Shown piece after piece: positions 1 through 9,850 of a stretch of DNA of 64,000 nt; the first letter of the stretch is position 1; each line of letters opens with the position of its first letter. Origin of the DNA: CAWAXW01 sp963786155 (GTDB taxonomy: Bacteria; Actinomycetota; CADDZG01; WHSQ01); NCBI GenBank assembly GCA_963786155.1, contig CAWAXW010000006.1, positions 1-64,000 on the forward strand, in the 5' to 3' direction. A program made the position numbers and the translations under genes. Below the pieces are notes generated by a model. The model made no database searches and was not told the origin of the DNA. It saw nothing but the letters and a program-made list of their open reading frames with translations.

Positions 1-594
1 ATGCCCTGTACTTGGTTCAGTTCGTGTGAACTGCCCCCGATCGATGTAGTCGGTCCCCTCCATCTTGCCGACGACGTGGCGGACCCCTTCCGAGACCAGG
101 ATCTCGCCGGCCACGGCGCCGGCGCAGATCCGGGCCGCCAGGTTGACCGAGCCGCCGAAGAAGTCGTCGGCGTCGAGGATCGGCTCGCCCATGTTGATCC
201 CGATGCCGATGTGGATCTTGGCGCCTTCTTCCTTGTCGTTGTACAGGGCCAGCGACTTCTGGATGCCGATACCGCACGCCATCGCGTTGCGGGCGGCGTT
301 GAACGAGACCATGAAACTGTCGCCCAGGGTCTTGACGATGTGCCCGCCGTAGAGCGCGATCTGCTCCTGCACCATCGTGTTGTGGAACTGGAGCATCCGG
401 AAGGCGGCGGCGTCGCCGTGGGCGTCCGTGTACTCGGTGAAGCCGCGGATGTCGCTGAAGAAGAGGGTGACGGTCGGCGCGAACGTGAGCGGAACCGGTG
501 GCTCGGCCCTGGTCGTGTCAGCCGGTGCCGACGCCGCCGGCGCGGCCTCGGCTGGCGGCCTCTCGGACGGATCTGGCCCTGCCCCCTGCGCCAT
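1..594 (-). CDS. Class III adenylate/guanylate cyclase domain protein (partial)
   Basis: Read on the minus strand from ATG at 594, the frame stays open to the window edge (198 residues, C-terminus missing). A Pro/Ala-rich stretch of about 40 residues leads into a class III cyclase catalytic domain: TLFFSDIRGFTEYT with the first metal-binding Asp, then GGHIVKTLGDSFMVSF with the second, then FFGGSVNLAARICA and GEILVSEGVRHVV. These are family hallmarks of enzymes making cAMP or cGMP from NTPs. No membrane or sensor domain lies before the catalytic domain, so it is probably soluble. The last residues before the edge (after YIDRG) drift from the family pattern, perhaps through a local frameshift. 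Substrate choice (ATP or GTP) cannot be settled from this fragment. Confidence 0.8.
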   Translation of the reverse strand, partial: MAQGAGPDPSERPPAEAAPAASAPADTTRAEPPVPLTFAPTVTLFFSDIRGFTEYTDAHGDAAAFRMLQFHNTMVQEQIALYGGHIVKTLGDSFMVSFNAARNAMACGIGIQKSLALYNDKEEGAKIHIGIGINMGEPILDADDFFGGSVNLAARICAGAVAGEILVSEGVRHVVGKMEGTDYIDRGQFTRTEPSTGH

Positions 595-732
595 GCCCCC
601 AGCCTACCACGGCTCGCCCGAACGGATCACCAGAATCGCCACGGTTGGCTACGAACGCGCCAGGTGACCCCTTAGCGCATCTTCTCGGCCTGCGGGCGCC
701 GCCTCGCGCGGCGGCGCCCGACACTCTCGCGA

Positions 733-1560
733 TCACCCCGGTGTCCTGCTCCGGATCGACGGCAGGGCGTTAGTAGTTCGGGCGCCATCGTCGTCGTCGC
801 GGTCACGCTCGGCCGACGGCTCCAGCCCCAGCCCCTCGTCCGTCACCTCCAGGTCGCGCATCGAGAACGGCGTCGTCTCGACTGCGACTCGCGAATCGAG
901 GCGGCGGTGAGCGCTGATCCTCCGTCCTCGTCCGTGGTGATGCGAGCTGATCGTCCGCCATTCGGGTGTCCGCGGGCGCCGGGCCGGTCCGGCCGCTCGA
1001 CATGGGCGAGTCCTCGATCGCCGCCTCGTCGAGGTCGCTGCCCGACGTGATCGCGTCGTCCGGGACCACGATCAGCCGCGCGCCGATCCGCAGCGCGGCG
1101 TCGGCGCGGACGTAGTCCGGGCGCTCGGACCGCCAGCCCAGGCCGAACACCGATTCGAGCCAGCTGCCCGGTCCGGCCGCTCCAGCGGGTAGCCGATGAT
1201 CCGTCCGTCTCGCTCGGAGACCAGCGCGTCCTCGACCGAGCCGAGCAACCGCCCGCCGAAGCTGACCATCCGTCGGCCGGTCAGCTCGGAGAGGCGCGGC
1301 AGCGCGTCCAGGTGCGCCGTGTGGTAGTCCGTCGTGCCGACGCTCCGCATCGTCAGCGCGTCCGGCCCGATCGCGTGGAACGCGTCGATCGGGATGATGA
1401 TGCGCTTCCTGCTGCCGAACATCGATCGATCACAGGCGACGACGTAGCCGGCGATGCCCGGCCCGTACGGATCGACGATGATCTCGTCGATCTCGCCGAC
1501 GCGCTCGGCGGTGTCCAGGTCGATGACCGCCCGCCCGTACAGTCCGCTGGCTCGAATCAT
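733..1560 (-). CDS. PRC-barrel domain protein, frameshifted
   Basis: Starts at ATG 1560 behind a good Shine-Dalgarno (GGAGGC about 10 bases upstream). Two PRC-barrel-like segments are readable: residues around GRAVIDLDTAERVGEIDEII and, about 80 residues later, GRRMVSFGGRLLGSVEDALV. PRC-barrels are small beta-barrel adaptor domains found in RimM and photosynthetic reaction centre H subunits and in stand-alone proteins. The frame breaks near 1160-1172 (continuing as SWLESVFGLGWRSERPDY) and again near 880-950, after which an acidic tail runs to a TGA at 733. A 1-base correction at each point restores one protein of about 275 residues, so sequencing error is more likely than true decay. It is divergent from gatC. 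Confidence 0.65.
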
Positions 1561-1670
1561 GACGATCTCGCCTCCCCTCGGAGCCGGGAAGGTCGGCAAG
1601 TCCCGTACCAGGGGCCGGACAGGCGCGAGGGACGAGGGGCTGGGGGATGCCGAACGCGAGCTACCGTTGC

Positions 1671-1676
1671 TATACT
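1671..1676 (+). promoter_or_regulatory. Possible -10 element upstream of gatC
   Basis: TATACT lies 62 bases before the gatC start, in the 177-bp gap between the divergent PRC-barrel gene and gatC. It matches a sigma-70 -10 hexamer and stands out in very GC-rich surroundings. No convincing -35 box is visible, so this is only a candidate. Confidence 0.3.
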
Positions 1677-1737
1677 TCGAGGCCAGGACGGCCTCGGAGT
1701 GCGGGGCCGATGCTGGCTCGAAACCGTGGAGGTGGTG

Positions 1738-2027
1738 ATGGCGATCAGCCGTGAGCAGGTCGAGCACGTGGCGCATCTGGCGAGGCTGGGGCTCTCCGAC
1801 GACGAGACCGACCGCCTCCAGCAACAGCTCTCCCAGATTCTCGGCCACATGCAGATGATCGACCGGCTCGACACCTCGGCGATCCCACCGACCGCCCAGG
1901 TGATCCCGCTCAGCTCGGTCATGCGCGACGACGTGGCCCGGCCGTCGACGCCCGACCGAGGAGATCCTCGCGAACGCGCCGCGCCGCGAGGGGGCCTTCT
2001 TCAAGGTTCCGCCCGGTCCTGGAGTAG
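1738..2027 (+). CDS. gatC: Asp/Glu-tRNA(Asn/Gln) amidotransferase subunit C, frameshifted
   Basis: GatC stabilises the GatCAB complex, which converts misacylated Glu-tRNA(Gln) or Asp-tRNA(Asn) to the amidated form. From ATG 1738 the protein reads MAISREQVEHVAHLARLGLS, then a heptad-like helix (LQQQLSQILGHMQMIDRLDT) and TAQVIPLSSVMRDDV, the classic GatC pattern. An extra base near 1953 and another near 2011-2014 disturb the C-terminus. Correcting both gives EEILANAP, then GAFFKVPPVLE and a TAG at 2025-2027, the expected ending and a typical length of about 95 residues. gatA starts 10 bases downstream, so the two form an operon. Confidence 0.85.
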
Positions 2028-2036
2028 CGCCGCACC

Positions 2037-3544
2037 ATGGCCCTGACTGACCTGACCGCGCTCCAGGCGCTCGCCGAGCTGCGCGCGCGGCAGCGTCTCC
2101 TCCGAGGAGCTCACCCGCGCCTACCTCGACCGGATCGACCGGCTCGACAAGGGGCTGGTCCAGGCGTACGTCACCGTCACGCCGGAGCTGGCGCTGGAGC
2201 AGGCCCGGGCCGCCGACGCCCGCCGCAAGGCCGGCGAGGACGCGCCGCTGCTCGGCCTGCCGATGGCGCTCAAGGATCTGGTGCTGACGCGCGGCATCCG
2301 GACCACCTGTAGCTCGAAGATGCTCGAGAACTTCGTGCCGATCGAGGACGCCACGATCACGCAGAAGCTGTTCGCGGCCGGCGCGGTCCTGCTCGGCAAG
2401 ACGAACATGGACGAGTTCGCGATGGGCTCGTCCACCGAGAACTCGGCGTTCTTCCCGACCCGCAACCCGTGGGGCGACCTCGAGCCGGGTGCCGGGCGGA
2501 TCGAGCGGCGGCTCGGCGGCGGCGGTCGCGGCGAAGCTGGCGCCGTTCTCGATCGGCTCCGACACCGGCGGCTCGATCCGCCAGCCGGCCTCGCTCTGCG
2601 GCGTCGTCGGCATGAAGCCGACCTACGGCCGGGTCAGCCGCTACGGCCTGATCGCCTTCGCCTCCTCGCTCGATCAGCTTGGCCCGTTGACCGCCGACGT
2701 CGCCGACTGCGCCCTGGTCTCCGAGGTCATCGCCGGCCACGACCCGCTCGACTCGACCTCGCTCGACGCGCCGGTGCCGCGCTACCTGGACGCGCTGACC
2801 GGCGACCTGCAGCGGCGTGCGGCTCGGCGTGCCGAAGGAGTACTTCGTCGCAGGGCATGGAGCCGGGCGTCGAGGCGTCGATCCAGGCCGCCATCGAGAC
2901 GCTGCGCGGGCTCGGCGCCGAGATCGGCGAGGTCTCGCTGCCGCACTCCGACTACGGCCTCGCCGCCTACTACATCATCGCGCCGGCCGAGTGCAGCGCC
3001 AACCTGGCCCGCTACGACGGCGTCAAGTACGGCTACTCCGCCGCCGGACGCCGAGACGATGTGGGACGGCTACTACAAGACGCGCGGGCGCGGCTTCGGC
3101 GACGAGGTCAAGCGCCGGATCATGCTCGGCACGTACGCGCTCAGCTCGGGCTACTACGACGCCTACTACGTCAAGGCCCAGAAGATCCGCACGCTGATCA
3201 AGCAGGACTTCGACCAGGCGTTCGAGCGGTTCGACGCGCTGCTCGCGCCGACCTCGCCGACCGTCGCCTTCGAGATCGGCGCGAAGACGGACGATCCGCT
3301 GGCGATGTACCTGAACGACGTCTGCACCATCCCGGTCAACCTCGCCGGCCTGCCCGGCATCAGCGTCCCGTGCGGCCTGTCGGATGGGCTGCCGGTCGGG
3401 CTGCAGGTGATCGGGAAGCCGCTCGGCGAGGCGACGGTGCTGCGGGTGGCCCACGCCTACGAGCAGGCGCGCGGCGGCCCGCTGGCGCGCCCCGAGCTGG
3501 CGGCGTCTCGAGCATGCCACCCGCTTGCGCGAGACGGGGAGTAA
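2037..3544 (+). CDS. gatA: Glutamyl-tRNA(Gln) amidotransferase subunit A, frameshifted
   Basis: GatA is the amidase-signature subunit that releases ammonia from glutamine for tRNA-dependent transamidation. From ATG 2037 the pieces, in order, are MALTDLTALQALAELRA, LLGLPMALKDLVLTRG (catalytic Lys), GKTNMDEFAMGSSTENSAF, PGGSSGGSAAAVAA, and IGSDTGGSIRQPA with the cis-Ser and nucleophilic Ser. Then come GMKPTYGRVSRYGLIAFASS and the C-terminal APTSPTVAF and NLAGLPGISVPCG. Frame jumps occur near 2090, 2480, 2812-2850 and 3045. Corrected length is about 490 residues, normal for GatA. The stop TAA (3542-3544) overlaps the next ATG. gatB is not in the window. The indels look technical because every catalytic motif is preserved. 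Confidence 0.85.
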
Positions 3545-5566
3545 TGGTGCGCTCCCTCACGCTCCGAAGGGCTGGCGATCCAGGTCGGGCGGCGCTGAGC
3601 GCTGGTCGCTCGAAGGCGGGACGTCGGCGGCCTGCGTCGCAGGACGCCAGGGCGTCGTCTGGCCGTCACGCCGGCCGGCGGCTTCCGCTCGGAGGACGGC
3701 CGCACCTGGCGGCCGATCAGCCCGGAGCCCGGCCCGGCCCTCGCGGACGCCATCGCGGCCTCGCCGGCCTTCGCGCAGGATCGGACGCTGTTCGTGGCCG
3801 GCCGGACCGGCCTCTTCCGCTCGACGGACGGCGGCCGAACCTGGCGCCACGTCGCTGGTCGGCGAGGTGCTCGGCGTCGCCGCTCTCGCCGACCTTCGAG
3901 GAGGACGGCACCGCTCTTCATCGGGACCGGCCAGGACGGCGTGCTCCGCTCCGACGACGGCGGCGTCACCTGGAGCGGCGCCAACTCCGGCCTGCTCGAC
4001 CTGTCGGCGCTGGCCGTCGCGCTCTCGCCGCGCTTCGCCGAGGACCGGACGGCGTTCGTCGGCACCGCCAGCGGGCTGTACCGCTCGCGCAACGGCGGCC
4101 GGTCCTGGCGCGAGGTCAATCTCGGCGCTCGACGAGCCGGCCGTCCAGGTGCTGGCCGTCTCGCCGCGCTTCGACGAGGACCGGCTGGTCCTGGCCGGCA
4201 CCGAGGCGCACGGCCTGCTGCGCTCGGACGACGGCGGCGCCCGCTTCGCCGAGGTCCCGGAGCTGGCGCGAGCGCGGCATCTCGGCGCTCACGATCTCCG
4301 CCGAGCGGCCGGACGGTCGTCGTGGCGGCCGGCAGCGAGCTGCTGCGCTCGGACGACGGCGGCCTGACCTGGAGCGCGCTGCCGGAGGCGCCCGGGCCTG
4401 GTGCTCGGGCTGGCGCTGCTCCCGACCCCGACCGGCGAGGTGCTGGTCGCCGGCCTGCACCGCCTCGGCATCGCGCGCCTGGACGCCGAGGGGCGCTGGC
4501 AGCTGGCCAACGACGGCCTGCGGGCCAGCCTGCTGACCTGGCTGACGCCGTCGCCGCGCTTCGGCGAGGATCGGACGCTCTTCGGGCTGAGCCTGGACGA
4601 GGGGCTGCTGGTCTCGCGCGACGGCGGCGAGGCCTGGGAGCGAAGCTGGCCCGAGGACGCCGACCCGGCCATCGCGGCGCTGGCCGTGCGGCCGGTCCGG
4701 CGCGCCGGCGCCGACCCTGCTGGCCTCGACCGCTCGAGCAGCTCTACCGGAGCGCGGACGGCGGCCAGAGCTGGGACGCCCTCGCGGCCGAGACGGCGCC
4801 GCCGCTGCGCGTCATCACGCCGCTGCCGCCCGGCGGCGCCGGGGCGCCGGCTTCGTCGGCGTCGGCAGCGTGCAGGTGGACGGCCGCGAGACGGCCGGCA
4901 TCGTGCTCTCCGAGGACGGCGGCCAGACCTGGCGGCCGGTCGGGCGGATCAGCGCCGGCGAGGCCGGGCTGGTCGCTCCAGGTCGGCGCGCTGGCGGCCT
5001 CGCCGGCGTTCTGGCAGGATCGCACGCTCGTCGCGCGCGGCGTCGAGACCCGCGCCGACGGCCAGTCGACGACCCGGCTCTGGCGCTCGACGGACGGCGG
5101 CCGAAGCTGGGCGGTCTGGCTGGAGGAGCCGGGCGACGCCGAGCCCGATCCTGCCGTCGACGTTGCTGATGCCGCCGTCCTCCCCGAGCGGCAGTGCCGA
5201 TCGTCGTGGCGATCGGCGCGCGCGTCGCTGACGCCGGTGGCCGGCTCCTGGGAGCGCCAGGGCGGCCAGCACCGGCCGGTCTGGCGCTGGGCCGGCCTCG
5301 GCGCAGGGGTGGCGTCGGTGACGGCGCTGGCGGCGCCGCCGGGCGGCGCCGTCAGGCTCGGCGGCCGGCCGCACGGTCTACGCCGGCACCAACGCCGGCC
5401 CGTTCGTCTCGCGCGACGGCGGCACGGACGTTCCAGCCCTGGGCTGACGGCTACGACGGCGGCGGGATCGTGGCGCTGGCCGTCTCGCCCGAGCTTCGCC
5501 ACGGACCGGCTGGTGCTGGCGGTCGGCGTCGGCGGCACGATCTGGCAGATCGAGGACGCCCAGTAG
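3544..5566 (+). CDS. BNR/VPS10-like beta-propeller repeat protein, frameshifted
   Basis: The ATG at 3544 overlaps the gatA stop. At least nine Asp-box (BNR) motifs of the form S-x-D-G-G-x-T/S-W can be read across the three forward frames. Examples are LFRSTDGGRTW, VLRSDDGGVTW, LYRSRNGGRSW, LLRSDDGGLTW, LYRSADGGQSW, VLSEDGGQTW and LWRSTDGGRSW. Most are preceded by a strand of the type SPRFAEDRTAFVGT. Such repeats build 6- to 10-bladed propellers in sialidase-like, VPS10-like and YCF48-like proteins. No sialidase active-site set (Arg triad, FRIP) was recognised, so enzymatic activity is not claimed. No signal peptide is clear. The ending SFATDRLVLAVGVGGTIWQI reaches a TAG at 5564-5566. More than six frame jumps occur; with them corrected it is about 670 residues. 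Confidence 0.6.
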
Positions 5567-6530
5567 CCGGGGGCGGACTCACGGCGGAGGCCCGGCACTC
5601 GAGGCGGGCGACGATCGGCCTGATCCGCGCCGACCAGTGGCACCGCCTCAACGGAGCTAGCAGGCTGTCCGAGGCGCCGGCGCCGATGCGACCGTCGTCG
5701 ACGTGTCGTAACGAGAGCCAATGGGCCGGATCCCAGTAGCATCACTGATCCATGTGTCGAAGAGGATCTGGCAAGCCTCGCTCCATTCCGCGGCTCTGCG
5801 CCGTTTAGGCGTCAGAGCGATGCTGTACCAGCGACGTCGATGAGCAGGTGGCGCTTATAGCTGCGCTCGATCACGCTCGAAGCACTGGTGCTGACTCGGT
5901 CTGCAGGCAGTTCGGAAAGCGCTCGACGAATCTCAACCACGTCTGGCGAGCTAGCGATCCTCGACGGCGACAAAGCAGAGGCCAGCCATCGGTGAGCAGA
6001 TCGTCGTGAAAACCAAGTCTGCCGGTGGTCAGATGGCGCGGGCCACGACCGACGAATTGCTGGATGATACGTCCACGCATCGACATGCGGGTCGTATCCG
6101 ACCACCAACTCAGCGCGGCTGAGAGGTACGGTCGAACGACGATGACAGCCGATCAGCGACGCCACGTCCGGGCGATCCATGAACGCTCGCTCGACGCTCC
6201 GCTTCCGAAATCCGTCTGGTCAGGAGTCAACCGCCGTGGGCGCGATGCCGGCAGACGATCGCTTGCGACCATGCTGCCTGCCTGATCCTCGACTGCATGC
6301 GGTGCGATGCCGATCGATCGCTATGCGCGGCCAGGTCGCTCGATCCGAATCATGCTCGGCCAGACACCTGCACGATCGGCGACGGCCATCCTCGCGCCAG
6401 TCGGGAGAACGCGCACTGGCGGTCCAACCGTCGCGTCCGTGCTCGTCAGGTCGACGACGGTCAGCCAACGCAAGCGCCGGCGGCTCGCACGTTCGTGCGA
6501 TTGCACGGCCGACGTGGCAGGTCGACTGAT
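5567..6530. other. Region of about 960 bases with no gene I can support
   Basis: All six frames are broken. A minus-strand stretch ending at 5812 reads KRHLLIDVAGTASL, which faintly recalls the central part of IS5-family transposases, but no DDE residues, terminal inverted repeats or target duplications were found. Composition is less GC-rich than on either side. It may be a decayed mobile element or noncoding DNA corrupted by indels. Confidence 0.3.
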
Positions 6531-6531
6531 C

Positions 6532-7120
6532 CTAACGGCTGCCTGCAGGGAGCTCGTCCAGCAGAGGAACGCGTCCGAGCGCCGAACGTTGGATGAGGCT
6601 CGCAGGCCCGGGTCGGGGCGCCAGGGGCGCGGAGGCGGCGGGCGAGCAGCGTCGCAGGCCGCCGGTCTGCTCGGCGAGCCGTTGCAGCGACGCGACCAGC
6701 GCGTCGGCGGCCGGGTCGCCGAGCACTTCGCGAAGCTGGCCGTGACGGCGGCCTCGCGCCGACCCCGGCCTCGATCGCGGCCCAGCCGCGCTCGGTCAGG
6801 GACACCGCGTGGCTACGCCGGTCGGCGGGATCGGTCTGGCGCGGCGCACGTAGCCGAGTAGCCCTCGAGTCGATCACCAGCTTCGAGGCGCCCTGGGCCG
6901 TCATCCCGAGCTTCTCGGCCAGCGTCGGAGATGCCGGACCGGCCCGGACCAGGCGCTGGAAGACGAGCCGTGAGCCGGTCGGAGATCGCCGAAGCCGTCG
7001 GCGGCGATGCGCCGGACGACCTCGGCGTCGCAGGCGGCGTGCAGCGCGGTGAAGAGCAGGACGAGATCCTGATCTGGGCAGAGACGGCTCGGCGAGGTAT
7101 TGACGCCACGGCGCGACCAT
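6532..7120 (-). CDS. MarR-family transcriptional regulator, frameshifted
   Basis: The ATG at 7120 opens with MVAPWRQYLAEPS. After a frame jump near 7085 the N-terminal helix reads DQDLVLLFTALHAACDAEVVRR, followed by LAEKLGMTAQGASKLVID, a winged-helix recognition segment. The wing region is PADRRSHAVSLTERGWAAIE, and a C-terminal dimerisation helix reads DALVASLQRLAEQTGGL. This is the MarR layout of about 150 residues. At least three 1-base jumps are needed, and the exact stop is uncertain. It is transcribed divergently from a PNPOx-like gene at 7191 with two palindromes between them (7129-7154), so it probably represses itself and that neighbour. The ligand is unknown. Confidence 0.6.
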
Positions 7121-7128
7121 CGTATGCT

Positions 7129-7154
7129 CAACTGCAGTTGCGCAACTGAAGTTG
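7129..7154. promoter_or_regulatory. Two tandem palindromes, likely MarR operator
   Basis: CAACTGCAGTTG (7129-7140, perfect palindrome) and CAACTGAAGTTG (7143-7154, one mismatch) are separated by two bases and repeat with a 14-bp period. The junction creates a third perfect 12-bp palindrome, AGTTGCGCAACT (7136-7147). The site lies 9 to 34 bases before the MarR start and 37 to 62 before the divergent gene, the usual place for an autoregulatory operator. Binding by the neighbouring regulator is inferred. Confidence 0.6.
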
Positions 7155-7190
7155 TAGCAGAACACTCGGATCGATGGTGGAGGGTTTGTC

Positions 7191-7682
7191 ATGCGCGTCG
7201 ACTCGTTCGCCGCAATCGAGGAGGCAGTTCATCGCGCGGGAGCCCGGGTGGTCTGGTGTACGCGTCGCCACCGTCGACGCGGCGGCCGGCCGCGCTCCAG
7301 GGTCGTCCACACCATCTGGGACGGCGAGACCGGTTGGATCGCCACCCGGGCCGGCACGCCGAAGGTGCGAGACCTGGCCGCGCAACCCGCACGTCTCGCT
7401 CGCCTACACCTCGGACCTGCTCGACCCGTCTACGCCGACTGCCTGGCGCGTTGGAGGACGACCCGGCGATGAAGCGCGACGTCTGGGACCTCTTCCTGGC
7501 AGCGTCCGCCGCCGCTCGGCTTCGACCCGGCGTCGATGTTCAAGGACGTCGACGATCCCGGCGACAGGTGTTCCTCTGTCGACGCCGTACCTATCGCGCT
7601 GGAGGACGTCTCGGGCGAGGGCGAGCGCCGGATCGTCGGCGCGCCGGAGACTGACCGTTCCGCGACCCGGGCCGGTGTGTAG
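7191..7682 (+). CDS. Pyridoxamine 5'-phosphate oxidase-family (split-barrel FMN) protein, frameshifted
   Basis: From ATG 7191 the readable order is MRVDSFAAIEEAVHRAGARV, GRPRSRVVHTIWDGETGWIA, TRAGTPKVRDLA, then NPHVSLAYTSDLLDP in another frame. It continues with YADCLARWEDDPAMKRDVWD, FDPASMFKDVDDP and RRTYRALEDVSGE. This matches the small split-barrel flavin-binding proteins (general stress protein 26 type) rather than true PdxH, whose C-terminal PLP-binding motif is absent. Likely role: FMN- or F420-dependent reduction of an unknown small molecule. Four or so frame jumps interrupt it. The corrected protein is about 160 residues ending at TAG 7680-7682. It shares the MarR operator region at 7129-7154. 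Confidence 0.55.
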
Positions 7683-7689
7683 GTCAGCG

Positions 7690-8150
7690 CGGAGCGACCA
7701 TGCCGGGGATCTGCTCCGAAGACCTCGCACAGTCTGGTACCTATGCCCGCGTCGCGAGCGCGATGGCAAGATCCAGGCTGGGGCTGGCGCTCCGACGATC
7801 GCGAAAGCGGCCACCGAGGCCGTAGTGCCCACCACCTCGCGCCACCGGACCGAGGCCGCGAACAGCGCCGGTAGCGCGCCCCGAGCCGGCGACGCGAGAA
7901 TCAGCGGACCGAATCATGACCAGGCCCGGATCGCACCAGCCGTAATCCTGGAGATGAGCGAGCGTGCATGCAGGCCGAGACCGGATCAGGTGAAGGCTGG
8001 AGCGCGTCAGGCCTGAGTGAGCGGCGTGCACGACGATGCCCCAGGAGGAGACGCTCGCTGACGCGGTGGAGCGCCTGGGAGCAGATCAGGCAAGCATGGC
8101 GAGCTTGGACTGGCGATAGGCACGGCGCCCGAGCGGTCGCGGCGATCGGC
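7690..8150 (-). pseudogene. C-terminal remnant of a short-chain dehydrogenase
   Basis: Minus-strand frames carry scattered pieces in SDR order: AYRQSKLAM (resembling the YxxxK active-site helix), VVHAAHSGLTRSSLH (resembling the VHPG-x-T-x-T-N-L segment), GALPALFAASV, and DAGIGTRLCEVFGADP (resembling the C-terminal D-x-x-x-A-x-x-L-W-E-V-S-E helix). No Rossmann GxxxGxG half exists upstream; a membrane protein is found there instead. It is therefore either a truncated gene or the product of a local misjoin near 8150-8165. Similarity is weak and spread over several frames. Confidence 0.35.
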
Positions 8151-8159
8151 CCGGGGCGC

Positions 8160-8915
8160 TCGCCTGGAGCGTCCGCAGCATCTCAAACATCAGGTTGCTG
8201 CTCACCTGCAGCCAGCCGCGAAACGGGACCACTGCCAGCAGGACCACCCACAGCCAGGGCAACGCCACGCCACCCGTCGATTCGAGAACCAGGGTGCTCA
8301 CTCCAGCGCCGAAGCACGATGGTCAGCAGGTAGAAGACGATGCGCGGCATGACCAACGCCAGCCGACGGCCAGCAGCAACCTGTCTGGCAGGCCGAAGCT
8401 CTGCGGGAGTTCAACTGACCGGGATGGCCAGAACAACACCGTACAGGACGGCGGTCGGCACGAAGACGCCCCGGCCAAGATGCTGGCGGCAGTCAAGAGG
8501 AACGCCCACCCCAACGTCAGCGCCAGGAACCCCATGAACCGGCCGGCGCCGCGAACGTCGAGCCGCCACCGGGATCCACGCTGTAGAACGTGGGCATCCA
8601 GCGAGCGTCTCGAAAGGCGTCCACGAGCAGCGAGGCCGGGAGCAGAAGCAGAATGGCGCCGTAGCCGACGACGACCGGCGCATACCGGGATCGAGGGCGC
8701 TGGTGTCGACCAGGCTTTCGCCGATGCCGTTCCAGACCCAACGCGGCAGCCAGAGCACGCCCGAGCCGATCCGCGAGACGGGCGACCTGGCGGCCGATGG
8801 CGTCGACCTCGAGGCGGCGAGTGGCGGCGCTGGCAGCGGCGCCGTGCTCTGCGTTGACGACAGCGCGGTGCACAGGAGCGGCAGGCCGGGCAGACGTCGG
8901 TCTGGTCATGTCCAT
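8160..8915 (-). CDS. Multi-pass membrane protein of unknown family, frameshifted
   Basis: Combining minus-strand frames gives LPRWVWNGIGESLVDTSA, YAPVVVGYGAILLLLPASLL, FLALTLGWAFLLTAASIL, FVPTAVLYGVVLAIPVS, LPDRLLLAVGLALV and LPWLWVVLLAVVPFRGWLQV. That amounts to about five hydrophobic helices separated by short loops. I do not recognise the family. It lies on the same strand as, and just downstream of, the ABC-2 exporter operon, so it may belong to it. The C-terminus runs in frame into an SDR-like motif (see 7690-8150), which makes the true end uncertain. Several 1-base jumps are required. Confidence 0.45.
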
Positions 8916-8952
8916 GATGCGGCAGCCCCGCCTCGATCCGCAGCGTCCTATG

Positions 8953-9850
8953 CTAACTGCTGGCGCTGGTGTACCGCCGCAGCGAGTAGTGCCAGAAGCG
9001 GTGCGAGGCCCAGAGCAGCACGGCCGTCAGCCCGATCTGGTACGGCAGCACCCCCGGCTCCAGCACCCCGAGCAGCGCCTTGGACGGCAGCGTCGCGATG
9101 GCGGCGATCGGCAGGCCGTAGGTCAGGATCGGCCGGACCAGCCCCGGTAGACGTCGCTCGGCATCCGCGCCAGCCCCATGAACGGCTCGACGACCGCCGC
9201 GATGTTGTTGATCCGCCCGGTCCAGAGCACCAGCGTCACCGCCATGAACCAGATCGCGTAGAGCGAGAGCAGGGCGCAGCCGACCAGCAGCAGGTAGCCG
9301 CCGACCTCCAGCGGGCCCGGGCGTCAGCCCGAGCCGGCCGATCCCGATGAACGAGGTAGACCACGCCGACCACGGCCGTCGGCAGGTCGCCGAAGTCGAC
9401 GTAACGGATCGAGACCAGGAACTGGCTGGAGATCGGGCGGGTCAGCACGAAGTCGAGCTCGCCCTTGTTGACCAGCTCCGAGAGGCGCTGCATGTTGCGG
9501 TGGAACAGCGCCGCGCTCAGCCCCTCCACGATCAGGAACGAGCCGGTCAGGACGAACATGCGGTCCAGGTCCCAGCCGGCCACCTGCGCGCACGTTCGTG
9601 AAGATCAGCCCGGCCAGCATCATCGAGAAGATCGCCCAGAGCATCGTCGAGCCGGCGCTCAGCGCGAAGCTGGTCCGGAACTCCAGCTCGCGGGCCAGGC
9701 AGTTCCGCAGGCAGGCCGCGTAGACCCGCGCGTAGCGTCGCGATCGGCCAGCACGGTCACGTCGCCGTCGCAAGGTGAGGCCAGCCTGCCACTCGCGCCG
9801 AGCATGCTCGCGCCGCGCAGCGGCGGAGGGCGGCGTGAGCTGCGCGTCAT
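8953..9850 (-). CDS. ABC-2 type exporter permease (third permease), frameshifted
   Basis: The ATG at 9850 overlaps the stop of the preceding permease. Readable segments include YARVYAACLRNCLARELEFR, TSFALSAGSTMLWAIFSMML, DRMFVLTGSFLIVEGLSAAL, NKGELDFVLTRPISSQFLVS and the C-terminal FWHYSLRRYTSASS before a TAG at 8953-8955. This is the COG3694-like permease that accompanies the COG4586 ATPase and COG4587 permease in many actinobacterial and chloroflexal exporters. Six helices are expected, and the first three are clear. At least three frame jumps occur. The substrate is unknown. Confidence 0.65.

Noticed and set aside
5800..6200. Possible IS5-type transposase on the minus strand (KRHLLIDVAG near 5820)
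   Set aside because: Only one short motif resembles transposases; no DDE residues, terminal repeats or target duplications are visible, and all frames are broken.
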